This document shows, in pieces, positions 1 to 9,717 of a stretch of DNA of 64,000 bases. Position 1 is the first letter of the stretch. Each line of letters starts with the position of its first letter. The stretch spans positions 35,856 through 99,855 of the forward strand of contig NZ_MCBX01000008.1 of the NCBI RefSeq assembly GCF_001723685.1, in the 5' to 3' direction. This DNA is from Candidatus Marithrix sp. Canyon 246 (GTDB lineage Bacteria > Pseudomonadota > Gammaproteobacteria > Beggiatoales > Beggiatoaceae). Both the position numbers and the translations under genes were made by a program. The notes beneath the pieces are model-generated. The model saw only the letters and a list, made by a program, of their open reading frames with translations. It was not told the DNA's origin and did not search any database.

Positions 1-398
1 ATTAAAGCATCACATTCTGCACTTGAAATTTGGCTTTGCGTGGGACATGTAGCAGGATTAACTGTTATATTAAATGTTTGTTTATCATTTTGTGAAGGTG
101 AACCATCATCAGTTACTACAGCAGTCGCGCTATAAGAACCCGTTTTGCTGGGTTTCCAACTAAAAACACCACTACTAGAATTAATACTTGCACCAGAGGG
201 TGCATTTTCAATACTAAAATTAAGTGTATCACCATCAGAATCAGTAGCTGTTACAGTAAAAGTTAAAGTATTACTAAGAACAATACTTTGTGGGGTGGCT
301 ATAGCATCCAAAACAGGAGGGCTATTCGCTGCAAAGGCAGTTTGTAAATGCCATAGCAGCGTAAGGAACATTATTAATTGATAAAAATATTTGGACAT
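1..398 (-). CDS. Secreted protein with Ig-like (cadherin-like) repeat, N-terminal part
   Basis: The gene starts at 398 behind a GAG-type ribosome site and runs off the left edge, so only about 132 residues are visible. Residues 1-23 form a clean signal peptide ending in QTAFA. Next comes an Ig-like module with NSPPVLDAI, the TDSDGDTLNF calcium-type signature and GVFSWKPSKTGSY, the pattern of the He_PIG/putative-Ig family. A Cys-containing segment (CPTQSQISSAEC) follows at the edge. By family, such modules occur in large extracellular adhesins or surface enzymes. The total length and the C-terminal domain are unknown because the gene is cut by the window. Confidence 0.75.
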   Translation of the reverse strand, partial: MSKYFYQLIMFLTLLWHLQTAFAANSPPVLDAIATPQSIVLSNTLTFTVTATDSDGDTLNFSIENAPSGASINSSSGVFSWKPSKTGSYSATAVVTDDGSPSQNDKQTFNITVNPATCPTQSQISSAECDAL

Positions 399-505
399 AT
401 TATCTCACTCTGGTCATAATATATTAAATAAGGATCAGAAATATATTATCATAAGTGAATAAATTATGATAATATAATCATCAATCTTACAACTAAACTT
501 TTTGC

Positions 506-720
506 CATTACCAAACACCGCCTAGGAATAAATTCCAAGGCTCAAAGCTAAAGTCTGCTGAAGCAGACTAATGTAATGATAAATATTAGTTTTTAATTCT
601 ACATTACTGTTTTTTTAATAAGGTTTATGTAAAACTAAATAAATTTAATATTCCATAGTCTGCTTCAGCAGACTTGAGCTTTGAGCCTTGGAATTTATTC
701 CTAGGCGGTGTTTGGTAATG
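506..720. repeat. MITE-like element with 65 bp terminal inverted repeats
   Basis: Bases 506-570 and 656-720 are reverse complements with one visible mismatch, separated by an AT-rich core of about 85 bp. Each arm contains the inner palindrome TCTGCTGAAGCAGA and the palindromic CCTAGG. There is no ORF inside. The inverted repeats may extend a few bases further (500-505/721-726). It could be a non-autonomous transposable element or a strong bidirectional terminator between the genes at 398 and 783. It fills most of the 382 bp gap between those genes. Confidence 0.8.
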
Positions 721-752
721 ACAAAATGCTAGTGCGTAACATTAGTTACTAT

Positions 753-779
753 CTGACAGGTTAAAAAAAACCTGTCAAG
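753..779. terminator. CTGACAGG hairpin (repeat family A, copy 1)
   Basis: CTGACAGGTT and AACCTGTCA-G flank an A-run, making a stem-loop just past the stop of the broken ATPase gene on the minus strand. It is one of four near-identical hairpins in the window, all at gene 3' ends. Confidence 0.65.
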
Positions 780-782
780 TTT

Positions 783-2162
783 CTATTCACCAACAATTTC
801 CCAAACCAAGCGATCAAACCCCACAGCCACAACACTAATCAACTTCAATTTCAATTCATCACCATATTTATTCTGCAAACTAGTTTTATAACTAAGCAAT
901 TGTTTTTTAGCATCAGCGGCATTTTTCTTCACCAGAGCCAAAGCCTTTAATTTATCAACACTCATATCCCTAAGTTCTTTGCCGCTGACTGTTACCTCTG
1001 ATAAACTTATATATTTGAGTTCTAATATAAAGTCAAAAATAGGATATTTACGTCGCTCTGGGCGAATCATCATACAAAACGGTTAAAAATGCTGTTTTTA
1101 TAGTTAATTCATTAGCTAGTTTATAATCACGATTATCAAAAACTTTGAAATAATGTTGTTCCATAAAATCGCAGATTGCTTGCAAATCACCAGTTTGAAA
1201 AAACTCTTGAGCAAGTTTACCTGTTTGTTCACGTTCTGACTTTGTCAAATGTATTTCAAATAGCCGCTCAACATAAAGCTTACGTGCTACTAAATTAGGG
1301 ATTTTAAAACGTAATTTTCCTAATTCTGTCTCACCATTTAAAGTTAAAATTCCTAAATAATACAACAAAGAAACAATAAATTGAGTATCTTTGTTAGCAG
1401 ATAACATATCTTGAACACCAAAACGATCTACTAATTCAAACAGACTTAATGGTGGATTTTCATTTAAAGCCTGAAATATTACAGATTCACCATTCAATAA
1501 ACTTGAAACATAAGAAAGTTTACCTCTATCCATAGCCAAATTGTTATCCAACATTTTACGGGGGAATTTACACTTGTTCTGAAAAAATTTCAGAAAATAA
1601 AGAACTAATGTTGGATTATAAACAAATTCCTGAATAGTTTCGTTAAAGCAATAACCATTATAAAAGCTTTTCATTATATGTAAGGCATCTTGTTCTTTTT
1701 GTTTAGATAATTTACATTGTATAACAATTTTGCTTAAAAGAGATTTAAGTTCAGATTCTCGAAAACCGGAGAAACACCAGTAATAAAAACTCGCTCTAAA
1801 CCTTGCCCACTGGAACCTGATTTAACTGCTTTAAACAGAGTTTTTAATGAACTCTCTGCGGAAGTTAAAGCATCATAACGGCTATTGCTGATTTGATGTT
1901 TGCCCATCATTACTTCATTGGCGAAATTATCATATTCGTCAATAAATAGATAGAGTTTATAAGGTGTTGTTCGCACTGCCCTTAATAAAGATAGAAATGA
2001 TGCGATAGGATTTGATGAATTTATTGAAATAGAAATTTGTAATATAGATTGGTAATAATTAGCAAAATCTTGGAAACGTTCGTTAAGATAATCCGATAGG
2101 CTTTTTTCAATTTGTTTACTATCACCCTCTGGGCTAATATTAGAAAAATCCCATTTCATCAC
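783..2162 (-). pseudogene. Broken AAA-ATPase-like/PD-(D/E)XK nuclease gene
   Basis: Three pieces in different frames read as one protein of the AAA-ATPase_like/PDDEXK_9 family. Piece 1 (2162-1734) has the Walker B signature LYLFIDEYDNFANE and the sensor VFITGVSPVF. The frame then shifts near 1735. Piece 2 continues with KQKEQDALHIMKSFYNGYCF (FYNGYCF is diagnostic). It runs to about 1050, where roughly a dozen residues appear deleted and the frame shifts again. Piece 3 has MMIRPERRKYPIFDFILELK, whose ELK belongs to the nuclease core. The N-terminal Walker A region is absent. In intact relatives these genes occur in many near-identical copies per genome. Their role is not established; they are often discussed as selfish or defence-like. 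This copy is inactive as read. Confidence 0.8.
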
Positions 2163-2185
2163 TAATTATTCTCCGTTATAATCTA

Positions 2186-2449
2186 TTAGAAACTTATCAG
2201 CAATTTGAAACATAATAAATCTATCCAGCCTTCATAATTTTGTGGGGCTGTGTATTCAGTCGTTATACTACGTTTATCATTCTCAAGTGTTAATTTATTA
2301 TGAGCTAATTTCCCAAATTGACTGGTTAATATATAATTACCTGCAACTTTTGGTGTATTATTAGCATTACCACCATAGTAAGTTACATTCTTCCAAATGG
2401 CACCAAAGGCGTAACGCTCGTTCACAGTTCCATTAACTATTAATTTCAT
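2186..2449 (-). CDS. Hypothetical 87-residue protein
   Basis: A short ORF with a good ATG and no recognised domain. It contains ERYAFGAIWKNVTYYGG and a beta-rich, polar middle. The last dozen residues (WIDLLCFKLLISF) turn hydrophobic abruptly, which suggests that the original C-terminus was lost by frameshift. It sits between the broken ATPase gene and the NYN gene on the same strand. It may be a fragment. Confidence 0.4.
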   Translation of the reverse strand: MKLIVNGTVNERYAFGAIWKNVTYYGGNANNTPKVAGNYILTSQFGKLAHNKLTLENDKRSITTEYTAPQNYEGWIDLLCFKLLISF

Positions 2450-2470
2450 GCAATATCCCTTAACTTAGCC

Positions 2471-2506
2471 TTGTAGTTACAAATTCCAAGGTTCAAAGTT
2501 TAAGTA
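2471..2506. repeat. Degenerate solo arm of the 506-720 element
   Basis: AAATTCCAAGGTTCAAAG here resembles AAATTCCAAGGCTCAAAG of the long inverted-repeat element at 506-720, but only one degraded arm is present. It overlaps the 3' end of the NYN gene. This may be a relic of an excised copy. Confidence 0.35.
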
Positions 2507-3177
2507 AATTCTTTCAATTTTATCAGATTATAGGTGACTTTTCCATTTTCCATAATATCTACAATTGATTTATTTATTAGTTCTTCAAATACATTTTTTG
2601 CAATATGGGGCATACCCTTAAATTGAAGTTTAATGCTATTCATTAAACTATCCTTTTTCGCTGGTTTGGTTTTTGAATGTTTTATTAAATATTTACAATA
2701 AGTAGTCAATGAATCATCATTTATATTTGATAGAGTGTTATTATTTTTTTTCACACTGCCAATGCGTTCTGCGGAACGCCCTTGGCTTTTTAATAACTCA
2801 ATAGCATGATCTAAGTCACTATCATTAGATACAATTATAAAGTGTGTTTCTTTAGGTAAACGCTCCATTAACATGCCAGAAAAGAAACAAATGCCAAAAT
2901 CCGCTGAATTTTTTGTTGCAGTTTTCATTTTGATGATTTTTAATCTATTCTCATTAATAGCGATTGCTAAAGTATTTAACCAATCTAATGGAATTTTAGG
3001 GCAATTATTCTGTGCATAACAAATAAACACTTGACTAAAAGTGATTAAATTGCTTTGCAGTTGTTTAATTTGAGTTGGACAATTTTCAATGTCGATTAAT
3101 AATACTGTATCTTTATCTGGTATAGTTGCTTCAGATACAGATTGTTCTAATTCAGGTGGTTTATATTCTTCAAACAT
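2500..3177 (-). CDS. NYN/LabA-like PIN-fold nuclease domain protein
   Basis: 225 residues. The N-terminal half carries the NYN hallmarks: the acidic strand VLLIDIENCP near residue 25 and FIIVSNDSDLDHAIELL near residue 113, followed by GRSAERIG. Both acidic clusters expected for the metal-dependent RNase fold are present. The C-terminal about 75 residues (from about residue 150) are Lys-rich and helical, probably nucleic-acid binding. NYN proteins are predicted RNases. No partner gene is evident. The region 2450-2500 holds only a repeat scrap. The substrate is unknown. Confidence 0.7.
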   Translation of the reverse strand: MFEEYKPPELEQSVSEATIPDKDTVLLIDIENCPTQIKQLQSNLITFSQVFICYAQNNCPKIPLDWLNTLAIAINENRLKIIKMKTATKNSADFGICFFSGMLMERLPKETHFIIVSNDSDLDHAIELLKSQGRSAERIGSVKKNNNTLSNINDDSLTTYCKYLIKHSKTKPAKKDSLMNSIKLQFKGMPHIAKNVFEELINKSIVDIMENGKVTYNLIKLKEFT

Positions 3178-3203
3178 AACAATTCCTTATACAATTAGTT
3201 TTA

Positions 3204-3234
3204 GACCTGACAGGTTTTTAAAACCTGTCAGGTC
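3204..3234. terminator. GACCTGACAGG hairpin (repeat family A, copy 2)
   Basis: A perfect inverted repeat GACCTGACAGG...CCTGTCAGGTC around TTTTTAAAA lies directly after the purB stop. In minus orientation it acts as a plausible intrinsic terminator. It is also a dispersed repeat (see 753, 21055, 36671). Confidence 0.75.
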
Positions 3235-3237
3235 TTT

Positions 3238-4623
<1,386 letters not shown>

Positions 4624-4714
4624 TTATAGCTCATGTAATGCCAGTCTGCACAATTTGATGTATTTTATTAAGGATTACCATTAACCAATTCTTCTACGCC
4701 ATATCTTCTTAATA

Positions 4715-4984
4715 TTAATTTGTTTCGATTGGTGTTTCGGCTTCAGAAAAATTGGCGGCATCTCGTAATTGAGAATACCAAGTTTTTTCATCTGGGTTGG
4801 CGCGATTAATTTGGTTGGTTAGTAAGCTGGTGCCGATGGTTGAGATTATTAGCTTGTTATTCATTATTTTTTTGTTTAGTTCATTTAATAAGCTTTTTTC
4901 CTCAGTTTCATTCCAAACCATATGCCCATATCCAACCGCCGTCTTAGAACCTGAACCAGTAAATTCTAAGGCTTGAAGTAATGA
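4715..4984 (-). pseudogene. Remnant: Cmr6 C-terminus followed by start of a CRISPR-associated APE2256-type gene
   Basis: Reading on in frame past the TAA at 4985 gives SLLQALEFTGSGSKTAVGYG, which matches the glycine-rich C-terminal loop of RAMP protein Cmr6. It is followed by a new start, MNNKLIISTIGTSLLTNQI, typical of the N-terminus of CARF-fold CRISPR-associated proteins (APE2256/ring-nuclease-like). That second gene stops after about 50 residues, with scraps of further coding visible to about 4670. The Cmr6 body has been deleted, fusing its tail to the Cmr5 fragment. Family assignments come from motif memory only. Confidence 0.6.
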
Positions 4985-5128
4985 TTAAAAAATCGGCTGT
5001 AGAATCATAAACGGTAAAGCTGAAATATGGCTATGATATTCTTTACATTCATCAGATTTTAATTGAGCTTTTGCGTTTGTAACTCCTTGTAAGGCAAATT
5101 TAGCGCGTTGTTGATCCATTGTTTGCAT
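4985..5128 (-). pseudogene. cmr5: Truncated cmr5 (type III-B small subunit), N-terminal 47 residues
   Basis: It begins three bases after the cmr4 stop, the normal Cmr gene order. MDQQRAKFALQGV and ISALPFMI are characteristic of the Cmr5 N-terminus. The protein ends at TAA after 47 residues, whereas the family is about 120-150 residues. The frame then continues into a Cmr6 tail. A deletion has therefore removed most of Cmr5 and Cmr6. Not functional. Confidence 0.7.
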
Positions 5129-5130
5129 AA

Positions 5131-6012
5131 TTAAACCTCACCTTGCAAGACTTTAACTTTACACCAACCCATACCAACAGTTTCATTACCGTCTATTCTT
5201 AAATAAGGATGCTTTTCAAATAAGTCACTAATTACATGATTTAAAATATCATTAGCTTTTTTCTCACTCTTATTTTTACGAGAGTTTTGTGCGATTAAGC
5301 TAGTATAAAGCAATGTATTTGGTGGTAAGGTTTCTTGATACCATAATGCACCGGGTATAGTTACTTTAGTTTCATTATCAATTGCGATATGAGCATCAAC
5401 TGGAGTTGCATAGCGGCATAAATGGGCAAACATGTCGTCATTGATAATTACCAATTGCTTGATTAAATTAGCCTTCAGGTCATTATTAATAAGTTTGATT
5501 ATGTTATTAATAACATCCTTAACGTTTTTATTGGCTTGTGTTTTAAAACGAAATTCTTCTAAGAACAAATCTTGTTCAGGCAATTTATCATGCACTAAAG
5601 CAGTTTCATTGTCGATTGTAGAAGGTACAGAAAAACCATTAGCTTCTGGCAAACCTAAACGTTGATAATCAGCTTTCCAACGATCCAAAATGGCTGGACA
5701 AGTTACCCATTTAAAGTGTCCAGTTAATGAACGTACAGGTAATAATAACAAACGCGCATCACTAACACCTAAAGCTCCGGCATGTTCAGAACCATGTTGC
5801 ATATCTGGTCCAAATACCTCATCTATCCATTTAAATCCACGAGATTCTGCTGATTGACGCAAAGCCCCTTTTACACCTGAACCATATACACAAGGATAAC
5901 TTGTATGGTATTCGCGTTGAATAGGTAAATCAATATTACTTAACATTTGCCCTGTTCCGGCGTGTAATGATGTTTCTGTACATAAGCCTAAAATGGCGGT
6001 TTTTTGTGACAT
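5131..6012 (-). CDS. cmr4: Type III-B CRISPR RAMP protein Cmr4
   Basis: 293 residues, full family length. N-terminal motifs ILGLCTETSLHAGTGQ, DLPIQREYHTSYPCVYGSG and GVKGALR identify Cmr4, the backbone subunit that cuts target RNA at six-base intervals. The C-terminus has the glycine-rich RAMP loop ETVGMGWCKVKVL. It is the only intact ORF in an otherwise dead operon: cmr1, cmr3, cmr5 and cmr6 are scraps and cmr2 is shifted. It probably survives by chance or from recent decay. Without Cas10 and Cmr3 it cannot form the normal complex. Confidence 0.88.
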   Translation of the reverse strand: MSQKTAILGLCTETSLHAGTGQMLSNIDLPIQREYHTSYPCVYGSGVKGALRQSAESRGFKWIDEVFGPDMQHGSEHAGALGVSDARLLLLPVRSLTGHFKWVTCPAILDRWKADYQRLGLPEANGFSVPSTIDNETALVHDKLPEQDLFLEEFRFKTQANKNVKDVINNIIKLINNDLKANLIKQLVIINDDMFAHLCRYATPVDAHIAIDNETKVTIPGALWYQETLPPNTLLYTSLIAQNSRKNKSEKKANDILNHVISDLFEKHPYLRIDGNETVGMGWCKVKVLQGEV

Positions 6013-6049
6013 TTTTTTTATACCCTTTCTTTCATAATTCAGTATTAGG

Positions 6050-6139
6050 AGTACAGCTAATTACGTGGATAAACGAATTAAAACATTACCTAGCATATAT
6101 TTTATGTCTTATTAGTTTATCCACGTAATTTGTTGTACT
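6050..6139. repeat. Inverted repeat pair, 25 bp arms, at the cmr3/cmr4 junction
   Basis: Bases 6050-6074 and 6115-6139 are inverted copies with about three mismatches (core AATTACGTGGATAAAC), 40 bp apart. The unit lies in the gap between the cmr3 remnant and cmr4 and has no ORF. It is a small palindromic insertion or terminator-like element. Confidence 0.6.
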
Positions 6140-6157
6140 CACTATAAATAGATTTAA

Positions 6158-6400
6158 TTACCAAACTCCAACAGCCAATTCTCCACGCCCATATTCTGTC
6201 TCTTCGCCAATATGATAACCATTCAAACTACTTGGATTACCACTTTCTATTTGACAAAACCAGACGCTGCCTGCTGGTATTAAACTAATTACTTAAAATT
6301 GTTAATTTTACTTCATTAATGTTACCGCGCCAAACTTTGGTTCCTTGTTTGTCAGTTTCTTCGGTAAATCCTTTTGGTAGCCAAAAACCGCACTAATAAT
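6158..6400 (-). pseudogene. cmr3: cmr3 C-terminal remnant
   Basis: Two frames give recognisable Cmr3 tail pieces. WLPKGFTEETDKQGTKVW (about 6390-6330) leads to NEVKLTI. After a frameshift, IPAGSVWFCQIE and YHIGEETEYGRGELAVGVW follow and end at 6158. HIGEETxxGRGE-like endings are typical of Cmr3. The first about 250 residues are missing, and the remnant is joined onto the end of cmr2. Confidence 0.7.
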
Positions 6401-8095
6401 GCCCCATCCACTTCTAATCTTATTCTGTTACCCGATACATAATCTGCCGCTAATAAGCTAACTGATTCATTTGCACTCAGAATTGCTTTTTCTCCTTTTG
6501 CAGGATTCAATAAGTCAAAACGTTGTCTTATTTTGTAGAAAAAGCCACTACTAAATTCATCATCGGCACGAAATTTTTCTACTATTTGTTCTATTATCAA
6601 GGCATTGCCCATTGTAGGGCTTTACCACCTTGTTTCCAGACTCGAACTGCGATAGCGTCACGCCCACAGCCATCTTTGGCTACTTTGTCTAATAGGCTAT
6701 GTGAATCTCTAAGAATTTTGGTTAGTGGCATTTTTATATGAGCATATTCTATCGCGCCAGATAAGGTGGAATTAATGCCGCTATCTTTAAAAGCTTCTAA
6801 ATATTCATCGCGTAAATCCTTAGCACAAGCTAATGCGTCTTCTAATGGTAAAATTGCTAATACATCATCTCCACCAGCATAGATTAAAAAGCCATTGTTT
6901 TTACATACGATATTATTTACTTTATCAGTAAACTTTTTTAAAGCGGCTGAAATTTTAGGTTGCTTTTCGGTAGAGCTCATATGTTTACCTAGAGAATCTC
7001 CATCCATTAATAAAATCGCATAAAATGGTGATGGTTTAGTTTCTATATTTTTGAGTGCTGCTAGCATTTGTTTTGCCGCTGCTTAATTTTCTTCTTCTGC
7101 GTTTAGCAATTCTGATTCAAAAAATACTACTCCATCTAAAGCTGTTAAACGTTTAGTTTTATCAATACATTTAATATTAGTATTCCATTCTCCGTTTTCG
7201 ATTCCAAGATTTTTAGCTGCTTTATATAAAGCTTCCAATGTTTGTTCATCTAAATCCCTTTTTAGTTTCTTTTCACGAATTTTTTTCCAAAAATTTTTTA
7301 ATGTATTATTATCTTTTTTCTTTTTAATTTCTTCTTTCCTTTGAATTTGATTTTGTAGGGTGGGTAGAGTGAAACGAAACCCACCATGCTCTTCTTTCTT
7401 TTGAATTTGGTTTTGTAGGGTGGGTAGAGTGAAACGAAACCCACCATGCTCTTCTTTCTTTTGAATTTGGTTTTGTAGGGTGGGTAGAGTGAAACGAAAC
7501 CCACCATGCAAGTTGTTATTATCATGATCTGGTGGGTTTCGCTCCGCTCTACCCACCCTACATGACTTCTCATCTACTTTCTCAGAATAAGGAACACCTG
7601 ATAATTCTTGCCAACCAGTCATAATCATACATTTAACCCCCGGTTCAGCAGGTGTAAAGTGATTACGCCAATTTTTGCGACGATCTAATAAGTTAGATTC
7701 ATTTGCATCATCAGTTATTACCCAACTGATTTCAAAGAAGTTATTTATTTGTCTATTCCATATTTTACGATGAATTGAATCTTCTTTGCAAAATTCTGCT
7801 AAATCTTGTTTCCATACTTCTTCAGCTAATTTTTGCCTTTAAAGCGATTTGGTATGTTACCTTGATGAGGTGGTGATTTTTCACCTTTGCCTTTTATCCA
7901 TTTTAGATAATCTTCATCAGGTAATGGAAATATAATTTCTCCATTTTGGTTTTTTACTGAGTTCATTGCTATACCAGCTAACCAAGGTAGTAAAAATGAA
8001 CCAGCCCAAAAGTCACGAGTACGTCGCGCTTGTGCTACAAAGCCTTGCACTGGTCCTAATATGAAAAAATAATGGGCTAGTGCGACTTTCTAAAT
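6352..8095 (-). pseudogene. cmr2: cas10/cmr2, disrupted
   Basis: The pieces in order are: HYFFILGPVQGFVAQARRTR and FPLPDEDYLKWI (N-terminal region, 8095-7826); a frameshift; KIWNRQINNFFEISWVITDD and MTGWQELSGVP (7810-7560); an inserted repeat block; DLDEQTLEALYKAA and ALDGVVFFESELL (to 7086); an in-frame TAA at 7083-7085; then the palm domain with MDGDSLGKHM and the cyclase motif YAGGDDVLAILP (7067-6597); a frameshift; and a C-terminal piece with DDEFSSGFFYKIRQRFDLL (to 6352). Cas10 makes cyclic oligoadenylate and cuts DNA in type III systems. The GGDD motif is still visible, but at least two frameshifts and one stop make the gene dead. Confidence 0.85.
7331..7562. repeat. Three 60 bp tandem repeats plus an inverted half-copy inside cmr2
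   Basis: A 60 bp unit, beginning near CTTCTTTCTTTTGAATTTGG and containing GTAGGGTGGGTAGAGTGAAA then ACGAAACCCACC, is repeated three times head to tail. An inverted variant follows at 7531-7562 (GGTGGGTTTCGCTCCGCTC). Each unit holds the palindrome GTGGGT...ACCCAC seen in REP-type repeats. The insertion keeps the cmr2 reading frame and would add the peptide HGGFRFTLPTLQNQIQKKEE three times. The repeats abut without spacers, so this is not a CRISPR array. Confidence 0.85.
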
Positions 8096-8172
8096 CAAGA
8101 CGATATTCTTTATATAAATTTCCTGCTTGTTGATTCGCTACTAATAATTTTAAAACTACTATTTTTACTAAA
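8057..8172 (-). pseudogene. RAMP (Cmr1-like) C-terminal scrap
   Basis: In a frame different from cmr2, the segment reads LLVANQQAGNLYKEYRLDLE then SRTSPLFFHIR. The RxxSPLFFHI pattern resembles the C-terminal half of Cmr1, which normally precedes cmr2. Only about 35 residues remain. The assignment rests on position and one motif. Confidence 0.4.
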
Positions 8173-8500
8173 AGCTGTATAAGGTGGATTGTCGGTTATA
8201 TGTTGATATTTGTTTAAATACTTGTTCTTCAACTCGTTTGGGTTGGATATGGAGTAAATGCCATTCTGGTTGACAATTACGACTGGCTAAAATAAGACTA
8301 GCATCAAAAGCTTCTCTAACTGGTTATAATTCCTCACCAACATTCCGAAAATTAGTTTCAGCTTCTTTACGTCGCATCCAATATTTAATACTAAAAGCCC
8401 AAGCACTAATAAAAGAAACCCAACCTATTAAGGTATTAGAATTCTCAAACAAATCCAGCAAGGTATCATTATTAGAGCTGATTAACCAACCAAAAGAAAA
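8168..8500 (-). pseudogene. Remnant of a membrane-anchored protein upstream of the Cmr genes
   Basis: One frame is open from 8500 except for one TAA near 8328. It reads a probable membrane helix (LIGWVSFISAWAFSIKYWM), a charged stretch (RRKEAETNFRNVGEEL), then after the stop PVREAFDASLILASRNCQPE and WHLLHIQPKRVEEQVF. The last part looks like a beta-alpha Rossmann-type segment. By position it could be an accessory (CARF-type) gene of the Cmr locus, but I do not recognise it. Bases 8501-8621 hold nothing I can name. Confidence 0.35.
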
Positions 8501-8621
8501 TTGTCAGAATGGTTAATATGGGATTACGTCTAGCGTTTTTAAGTGGCTATCATATCACTGGCAAGAACAAATTAAAAGTTTGGCAAATTTGCCGTGATGA
8601 AATATCAAAAGGAAAGGTATT

Positions 8622-8819
8622 ATGATTACAGCAAAAACATTACATCCACAATATTTGAAAACACCAAATGGCACACCTTCTTTTGTTGTTTTGTTTATAG
8701 AAGAATATGAAGAATTAATTGAAGATTATAATGATTTAACTATTATAAAAGAAAGGAGAGAAGAAGAAAAAATTTCTTTCAAAGATTTCAAACATAACAT
8801 ATTAAAAACTAATGTATAA
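8622..8819 (+). CDS. Antitoxin-like small protein (Phd/RelB-type position)
   Basis: 65 residues with an ATG behind GGAAAGG (8610-8617). The protein is short, acidic and helical (FVVLFIEEYEELIEDYNDL, RREEEKISFKDF). It overlaps the next ORF by 8 bases, the usual coupling of antitoxin to RelE toxin. The sequence LKTPNGTPSFVVL resembles the N-terminal strand of Phd/YefM-like antitoxins. Its cognate toxin is truncated. Confidence 0.6.
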   Translation: MITAKTLHPQYLKTPNGTPSFVVLFIEEYEELIEDYNDLTIIKERREEEKISFKDFKHNILKTNV

Positions 8820-9042
8820 ATTAGAAGTCACAAAATCTGTTGAGAAAGATTTTAAAAAACATGCTAAAGAAAAGCATGAATATTTATTAAATGCAATAGA
8901 AAGTTTATCTTCAAATCCTTTTCCAGTATCACAATATAAAAAGTTAAAAGGAACTTTGTTAAATATTACTTGTCACATTATCCTTATAAAACTACATGGA
9001 TTGCATGTAAGCAGGGATTTCATATATATACATCCTTGCTAA
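8812..9042 (+). pseudogene. RelE/ParE-family toxin, C-terminus replaced by repeat DNA
   Basis: The first about 45 residues (VTKSVEKDFKKHAKEKHEYL, then IESLSSNPFPVSQYKKLKG) fit the RelE/StbE fold up to the KLKG turn. The catalytic C-terminal strands, normally with an RIxYxI pattern, are absent. From about 8984 the sequence belongs to an inverted-repeat hairpin. The toxin is therefore probably inactive, while its antitoxin is intact. Confidence 0.65.
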
Positions 9043-9060
9043 AATGCAATCTCTGTAGTT
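8984..9060. repeat. Imperfect hairpin repeat, inverted copy at 9431-9475
   Basis: ACTACATGGATTGCATG and its inverted partner GCAATCTCTGTAGT form an imperfect hairpin. A further copy (CCCTGCTAAAATGCAATCCC, then TGTAGTTTTATA) lies at 9431-9475, inverted relative to 8984-9029. Together they bracket the 9129-9436 element and define its outer border. Confidence 0.6.
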
Positions 9061-9128
9061 ATTAATGATACAAAATACAAATTTCAATCACCTGCATTAC
9101 TGAACACCCATTCAAGCTCAAATCCTTA

Positions 9129-9436
9129 TACATACATATCTAACTAATTGATTTTAATAGCCCTGAAGGGGCGACATAATACAGCCTAGGGCAACGCCCT
9201 AGGGATGATGTATATTATATGTTAGCCCTGAAGGGGCGAAATAATATCCGTTCCTAGGGCGTTGCCCTAGGCTATATTATCCCAACCTAGCCCTGAAGGG
9301 GCGACATAATTTATCCTCATTATTTCGCCCCTTCAGGGCTGACATATAATATACATCATACCTAGGGCGTTGCCCTAGGCTATATTATGTCGCCCCTTCA
9401 GGGCTATTAAAATCAATTAGTTAGATATGTATATAT
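9129..9436. repeat. Palindromic composite element with about 115 bp inverted arms
   Basis: Arm 9129-9244 is repeated in inverted form at 9318-9436 with few mismatches. Inside are five copies of AGCCCTGAAGGGGCGA-ATAAT (three forward, two reverse). There are three copies of the palindrome CCTAGGGC(AACG/GTTG)CCCTAGG. It has no coding capacity. It fills most of the gap between the dead toxin and the TRAP genes. Bases 9478-9717 show nothing I can assign apart from AT-rich leader sequence. Confidence 0.8.
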
Positions 9437-9717
9437 ATGAAATCCCTGCTAAAATGCAATCCCTGTAGTTTTATAAGGGCGAGGGCTTATTTAAAGTGGA
9501 ACGATAAAAATAATACTCAAACATCCAACCACATCTGCACCGAACCAAAACCAATCTTATTACCTTTAAGATTAAAACCAAGTTGCCCCATCTCAATGAA
9601 CAACTAACTTTTGAACAGGTAAAGGATTATAATTTAACATTATATTTTTTTCGTTCCAATTTACCATTGTTATCGAATATAATACCTCTTCCCGCAGATA
9701 ACTTTTTAATAAAAAAT

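Noticed and set aside
145..381. Plus-strand 78-residue ORF
   Set aside because: It is the complement of the secreted Ig-repeat gene, which has a signal peptide and a ribosome site.
7331..7562. CRISPR array
   Set aside because: The 60 bp units abut with no variable spacers and sit inside a coding frame, so they are tandem REP-like repeats.
9129..9436. CRISPR array from repeated GCCCTGAAGGGGC
   Set aside because: Copies occur in both orientations at irregular spacing within large inverted arms; spacers are not unique.
9583..9717. N-terminal extension of the TRAP small permease
   Set aside because: Polar residues unlike the family; the Met at 9718 gives a standard-length protein.
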